DNA from: Larix sibirica | Taxonomy: Eukaryota; Streptophyta; Pinopsida; Pinales; Pinaceae | Direction: 5' to 3' | Length of the DNA stretch: 21,726 nucleotides | NCBI GenBank assembly: GCA_004151065.3 | Contig: NWUY0300011135.1 | Coordinates: 8,978-30,703 of the forward strand | Shown here: positions 20,254-21,726 of the stretch, piece by piece | How positions within the stretch are numbered: position 1 is the stretch's first letter | Layout: every line of letters begins with the position of its first letter | Program-made: the position numbers and the translations under genes | Notes under the pieces: model-generated | Databases searched by the model: none | Told to the model about the DNA's origin: nothing | What the model saw: only the letters and a program-made list of their open reading frames with translations

Positions 20254-20950
20254 TAGACAAATACCAGGTCCAAGCCCGATGTGATTGACATAGTTATCCC
20301 AAGTTAAAATCTAGTTACTAAGAGCTAGCCAAAAAAAGAATCTAATCTTTAATGGAATAGACCATTTTCACACCTCCTTATACCACCACTTATGATCCGC
20401 ATTTAAACCCACTAGTAGAGCAACATATGCATCTTTGGCAGTAATTTCACCCAATTGTACATTTAGAGGCCAATATAAATAATCATTATGGGTCGAAAGG
20501 AAAATAGCACCTCTCTGTAATCCCAAAATGTATTGGGACCACTCTAGACGAAGACCACCTTCAAGACCTAATAGCTGCGAGTCGACCTATTGAATGCCCC
20601 AAAAATGGGAACCATCCCCCATCACAATCTGGTTCAAAGTATCAAATCCATGAGAGTGTATAATACTTAGTAACTCATTGGAAACTCTGTAATTCGAAGG
20701 AACACCAACAATGGGATCTTGGACAACCTGAATAGTATCACCTCTCCTAGGAACCCATGCTAGTCATTTGCCAAGAACGTGAAAAAAAAGAAACAAGGCA
20801 GTTCCATATATTCGAAACATTTTTTGTAGATTTTCTCACCAACCTAATCCACTGTAACAAAGTAATATTCTTGAAATATTTATCCATAATAGCCCGATGC
20901 CAAAGATTGTCAATAAAAAGTTCCCTCCACAGGCATTTTGCAAACTCATT
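19422..20950 (-). mobile_element. LINE (L1-type) element C, 5'-truncated 3' part
   Basis: The minus strand gives the part of a plant LINE after RT: CLWRELFIDNLWHRAIMDKY (about 20940), STKNVSNIW, LAWVPRRGDTIQVVQDPIVG (about 20760), YRVSNELLSIIHSHGF, ITAKDAYVALLVG, WSIPLKIRFFFWLALSN, ILTWDNYVNH, then the zf-RVT Cys pattern C-x2-C and C-x8-H-type residues in CLLCRCDTKMVEHIFISC (about 20250), followed by RNase H and a natural stop at 19422. Stops (TGA in place of the Trp of GKW near 20774, and TGA in KEVWKW near 20370) and frame changes inactivate it. It begins abruptly near 20950, consistent with the common 5' truncation of LINE insertions. It is separate from elements A and B and on the same strand. 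Confidence 0.88.
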
Positions 20951-21694
20951 GAAGAGTTTATAGAAAAGGAATTGCAACAATCTCATAAATATTTTATCAA
21001 CAAGCGTACAATACACAATAAATCCACACAAAAATAAGCAAAGAGTTCATAAATGAGCACTAAGTTAATGCATTGGAATTCCAAGAAAATACATCAAATA
21101 ATCATCAAACAGACGTATGAAACACCATTATTAATGCAAAACTTTGGTTATTGATGTGTTTGGGGTTTAATTTAATTTAATTTGTTCATTAATTCTCATT
21201 TCTAATTTGGTTGAATTAATAACAATTTTGTCTTATTATATTGATGGGACTTAATTGATGTTTTTTTAAGAATTATATTTGGGTACGAGGTTAAATTGCG
21301 ATTGGAGTCAGTATCTGGGTTTGTATGTGAATTTAAGGTTAGTCACTACTTGAAACAACCTTTTGTTGGTAGCCTCAACAATGATGAACACGAGTTAATA
21401 GTTTCTTGTGAATGCTATCTAAGATGAAATCGCCTTTTGGTCTTAGAGTATGGCCTAAATTTGCTTTTAATTGGCTAATAGCTTGTCTTCCTCTAAAATA
21501 AAGAAACATGTTAATGGACCAAGACCTAAAGACATTTGGTAGGAGTGGAAATTTATTCCCTTACAAATTACTAATAGATTATTTTAGGTGGTCAAGTTTT
21601 GTTTGCACACGATGATGCCACTGCATGCGTAGGGATTGAGATTGTATCAATATCCTAATGACCTTGAATATTTGCATGTTTTCTCCCCTCTAGA
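20951..21694. other. Spacer, no gene recognised
   Basis: No protein motif or RNA gene is seen. A minus-strand frame (20747-21031) extends the LINE C reading into this stretch, but the conserved residues stop near 20950, so the rest is taken as flanking DNA. A TTTAATTTAATTTAATTTG run occurs near 21167-21184. Confidence 0.5.

Positions 21695-21726
<32 letters not shown>
21695..21726. repeat. (AT)n followed by (AG)n microsatellite at the window edge
   Basis: About 12 AT units (21695-21718) pass directly into AG units that run off the end of the window, so the full length is unknown. Confidence 0.95.

Overview
The window looks like intergenic DNA from a seed plant with a large, repeat-rich nuclear genome. 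The evidence is a decayed receptor-like kinase with plant-type introns of about 80 and 170 nt, LINE (L1-like) retrotransposon remains of the plant type carrying DUF4283, endonuclease, RT, zf-RVT and RNase H domains, very AT-rich spacers, and many small tandem duplications. A conifer or other gymnosperm would fit, but that is inference. I see no intact protein-coding gene, rRNA, tRNA or CRISPR array.

Layout. At 1-2700 lies the N-terminal part of a receptor-like cytoplasmic kinase on the minus strand (exons at about 1727-1830, 1388-1647 and 1045-1216). It has an in-frame stop and a frameshift, and its catalytic half is not visible. At 2720-5370 there is gene-poor DNA with a 98-bp tandem duplication and then a segmental tandem duplication (units of about 700 and 630 bp plus a short third piece) that itself contains ~52-bp and 86-bp repeats. 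At 5370-6540 I recognise nothing.

At 6540-13811 there are two decayed LINE segments in the same orientation (minus strand), joined head to tail. Element A (13811 to 8399) runs in order through ORF1, AP endonuclease, RT, zf-RVT and the first residues of RNase H. It then switches at about position 8398 into element B (8398 to 6540), which carries only the end of the endonuclease region, the linker and RT. The block shared by A and B, about 1.8 kb, is the largest repeat in the window.

At 14370-14961 a polypurine tract followed by TG suggests the edge of an LTR on the minus strand. At 15000-18640 the DNA is very AT-rich spacer with several two-copy tandem duplications. At 18641-18677 there is a perfect 15-bp inverted repeat. 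At 19422-20950 a third LINE fragment (element C, minus strand) has zf-RVT and RNase H with all four catalytic carboxylates readable, but is broken by stops and a frameshift. The window ends in an (AT)n/(AG)n microsatellite.

No genes here work together as a pathway. The window records retrotransposon insertion, recombination and decay. The A/B LINE junction is the most interesting structure; I do not see a novel functional system.
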